64,000 nt of DNA from Lepas anatifera (lineage: Eukaryota; Arthropoda; Thecostraca; Lepadidae), in assembly GCA_034440635.1 (NCBI GenBank), contig JAOTON010000385.1, forward strand, positions 1,704,501 through 1,768,500, in the 5' to 3' direction. Positions 61,795 to 64,000 of the stretch are shown here, piece by piece; within the stretch, counting starts at the first letter, position 1, and each line of letters opens with the position of its first letter. The notes beneath the pieces are model-generated. The model did not search any database. It saw nothing but the letters and a program-made list of their open reading frames with translations, and was not told the DNA's origin. A program made the translations under genes and the position numbers.

Positions 61795-62112
61795 AGTCGA
61801 ACGAACACTATTTTTTTGGATCAAGGGACTTGTCACAGAGACCTCGACCCCAACCCCCAAACGAGTAACTCCCGCAATGAAGAATCAATTTAGAAAGCAA
61901 AGTTTAACGTCCCACAAAGCACATGGACGGCCGTCCCGTTCAGGTCACCCTCTCACCAGTCAGTTGCCAGCCGATCTACATCAGGTAAACTATTGAGCGC
62001 CGGAGCGTTTCAGGGGGCCCGATCCCCAAGCCTTGACATGCACCGTCACTGCATGTTTCTGAGCAGCGGACCGGAGCCCAACGCTCTACCAACTGAGCTA
62101 CTACACGAGGCT
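61795..62112 (-). repeat. SINE-like repeat with tRNA-derived head
   Basis: Read on the minus strand from 62112, it starts with a tRNA-like 5' end containing TAGCTCAGTTGGTAGAGC (A box, 62083-62100). A B-box-like GGGGATCGGG lies near 62020, and the body is shared with 59682-59945. It ends near CAAGTCCCTTGATCC followed by seven A residues. This layout fits a Pol III-transcribed tRNA-derived SINE. It is oriented oppositely to the other copy, about 2 kb away. Confidence 0.85.
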
Positions 62113-62439
62113 CACACAAGGATGCAGATACCTCGTTGCAACGGTTCACAGACCAGATTTATAATTTTATCTCGCCACAGCATTCGCGGTTGCTGAAATG
62201 AAAATGAGTCCGGGTCTGCCCGATATCGATCTCAACAGCCATCCAGTGCCAGCCTCGATGCGGGGAGATTTCTTTGAGAGTGCAGACCCCCATCCCCCCA
62301 GCGACATTCTGTGGCAGGCATCTTTGACCAGAATTGAGCAGGGAACCCCTCATCCTGCCCCAGCTTGAAGATGGTCCATGGTAACTAAGAAAGAGTGCTC
62401 TATGAAAGCCCCTAGAGTATAACGAATGCCGACAATATG

Positions 62440-62805
62440 AGGGAAGATGGCACCTTCACGGGACTTGATCTGAGCTAGCACTCGCGTAAAACCTAAGGCC
62501 AAAACACTGGTTTCATGCCTCATTTTTCTCAGCGCTCACATTTCACGGAGCGACAACGCTTCATAAGCGCACTACTTAAAGTTAATGCGCAGGAATATCC
62601 CTGGTGGGTCTGGCGGCGGCGGTTCGTCGTCGGGGCGACGCGGCGCTGAAGCTGATGGGGTCCCACCCGGCTCTGCACGCACACTGTTCTCTACAAATGT
62701 TGGATTCTGGCGCAAATGAAATATCAAACATTCGGTTTCTTGGGATACTAATCACATGACTTTCTCAGTTCAAATCATATTATAAAGGTACCACATTCCC
62801 TTTAA
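62440..62805. mobile_element. Putative miniature element of the AAAGGGAATGTGGCACC family
   Basis: The left end AGGGAAGATGGCACCTT leads to GACTTGATCTGAG. The right end CTCAGTTCAAAT leads to GGTACCACATTCCCTTTAA. These are imperfect inverted repeats of about 42 bp. The same end sequence occurs alone at 2518, 22990-23032 and 56643. The core is partly GC-rich (62600-62660) and has no coding frame of note. No target duplication was seen. Confidence 0.6.
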
Positions 62806-63298
62806 CTACTAGCTTTTCAATCAATACATCAGGGACTTGCAAGAGAATAGAGAACGGGGAGAACGAATATATCAGCTATCTGAGTTAGGGAAGATTAATG
62901 ATCCACTTATGTTGTAGCAAAAAAAGCGGAGGTGTTTGGCCGAGAACGTCTGTTTACATTTTCCAGAAAACAACATTCTTAACAATACCCCATCCGTCTA
63001 CCTTCGGTACTTTCCCTGCTCACTCACGCGTGGACGCCGTGTTTCCACTGAGTTCCGTGTTATCGAACAGCAGCTAACCGGATGCCCGGCGGAGGCGGGA
63101 GGCAGCAGCCGTCCCGTGTGCCGCAGAACGCTACATACACGCACGGAGCGCCAGTACGGCGGCTCTGCTCTCTGCCATGCTGCTCTGCGCCTCAGGCGAG
63201 GCCGCAGTCGCCGGTTAGTCAGGGGCGCTCTGCGGCGCGGGTGGGTGGTGCGGTTAGGGCGGGAGCGGGTAAGGGGCCGGTGGCGATCCCATACTCAC

Positions 63299-63386
63299 CG
63301 GTAGAGAACAGGGCTTATCCAGCACGACCAGATCGTCGGAAAGGTGGATTATCTCCATGGCGCGCGACAGTACAGGTGTCTCGTGT
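63299..63386 (-). CDS. RPUSD2: RPUSD2-like exon with the DKP motif (first exon in the window)
   Basis: The acceptor CCGTTGTCTTTCCAG is followed by one base completing a codon and 29 codons: HETPVLSRAMEIIHLSDDLV then VLDKPCSLP. D-D-L/V-V-V-x-D-K-P-x-S-x-P is the conserved entry into the RluA catalytic domain (human VTAQPIRVLAENDDVVVVDK from memory). The donor CTACCG|GTGAGT is phase 0 and joins exon 43678-43786 to restore P-VHPCGRY. The upstream exons (N-terminal part) are not in the remaining 600 bases on the minus strand as far as I can see. Confidence 0.93.
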
Positions 63387-64000
63387 CTGGAAAGACAACG
63401 GCAGAGGCGCTACACGGGCTCCGTGTGCCAGCTGGTGATGTCAACGGCCAAAACGCTCGGGACCCTGGCCCGGACTCGCGTCATTAACGAGCCGAACCGG
63501 CAGCGAATCCGGAGGGAATTTAGTACCATGACAAAAACTACAGGCGTTCAGGGAAAGCCGGAAAAGGGCGTATTACTGGAGCTTGTCCGGGGTCCCGAGG
63601 TGTGGGCTGCTGACATCGCTAGGGTCAGTTGCTGGTTGGCAGTGTGTCCGCCACCGTGGCCGGGTGCTGATGTCACGGAGGGTCTCTCCCGCTGGCCGGT
63701 CCCGGGCTCCGCAGGGTGACGGGGTCGTCGCAACACCCGCACTCAGTCTCGCAAACACCGACACAACGCCACCCATGCTCCACTTGTCGCAGATACCGAT
63801 ATACACAGAGATATAGACCGTCCGAGTCAGCGGCAGTGGAAGTCGGCACTTGGCACTCGCACTGGTTGGTCACAGAACAACTGCAGCGCCAGGAGGGTGT
63901 ATGCACAGGGAGGAGGGTGTTCGCTAGAGCTCATGCCATCTCTCTACTCCCATGCCAACCTCATGCCCATGCAACTTACCAGCGCCCTGCTCAGACACCA
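63387..64000 (-). other. Upstream intron of the RPUSD2-like gene to the window edge
   Basis: GC-rich, with several short open frames on both strands. None reads as the segment expected before HETPVL in RPUSD2, so this is probably intron. The N-terminal coding exons should lie to the right of the window. Confidence 0.5.

Noticed and set aside
62083..62112. Functional tRNA genes at 60860-60884 and 62083-62112
   Set aside because: Only the 5' arm and A box are tRNA-like. The acceptor stem has no 3' partner and no proper T-arm follows, so these are tRNA-derived repeats.

Overview
This is eukaryotic nuclear DNA, most probably from an arthropod and plausibly a crustacean such as a barnacle. The evidence is GT-AG introns, long AT-richer introns and intergenic DNA, GC-rich exons, abundant microsatellites and minisatellites, and many non-autonomous DNA transposons and tRNA-derived SINE-like repeats. 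The taxon is inference only. Two protein-coding genes can be supported.

Gene 1 (+ strand, 5184-8165) is a complete, uninterrupted 993-codon reading frame for the mitochondrial presequence protease PITRM1/PreP, an M16C metalloprotease. It keeps its HxxEH zinc motif, the third zinc-ligand glutamate and the C-terminal RE-KGGAYGGG motif. A likely splice acceptor sits 36 nt upstream of the ATG.

Gene 2 (- strand) is an RPUSD2-type RluA-family RNA pseudouridine synthase. I assembled it from splice sites: exons at 63299-63386, 43678-43786, 31944-32055, 26335-26525, 24657-24842, a tentative linker exon at 13764-13874, then 13142-13261 and the terminal exon 12738-12815. The start of the gene lies beyond the right edge of the window. 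About 1 kb of coding sequence is spread over more than 50 kb, so nearly everything from 12.7 kb to the right end is intron. Splice phases agree at every junction except the 5' join of the 13142-13261 exon.

The introns carry the repeats. There are three copies of a 0.85-1.0 kb element bounded by TTAA and packed with GGTCA/TGACC motifs (40610-41458, 45586-46579, 56770-57675). There are hAT-like non-autonomous elements with 8-bp target duplications (20060-20316, 24141-24351, 59375-59651, and a 2.3-kb one at 49911-52227 with GAGTCGACTC-rich ends). There are also fold-back elements, two inverted copies of a SINE-like repeat, and many tandem arrays.

The most unusual observation is that three splice junctions of the pseudouridine synthase gene are directly continued by tandem arrays that look copied from the junction itself. 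The donor of exon 43678-43786 runs into about 16 copies of a 23-bp unit (43308-43678). The acceptor of exon 31944-32055 is continued by about 10 degenerate copies (32041-32400). The donor of that same exon is followed by 3-4 weaker copies (31815-31950). Intron 32056-43677 therefore has splice-site-derived repeats at both ends, giving many decoy splice sites.
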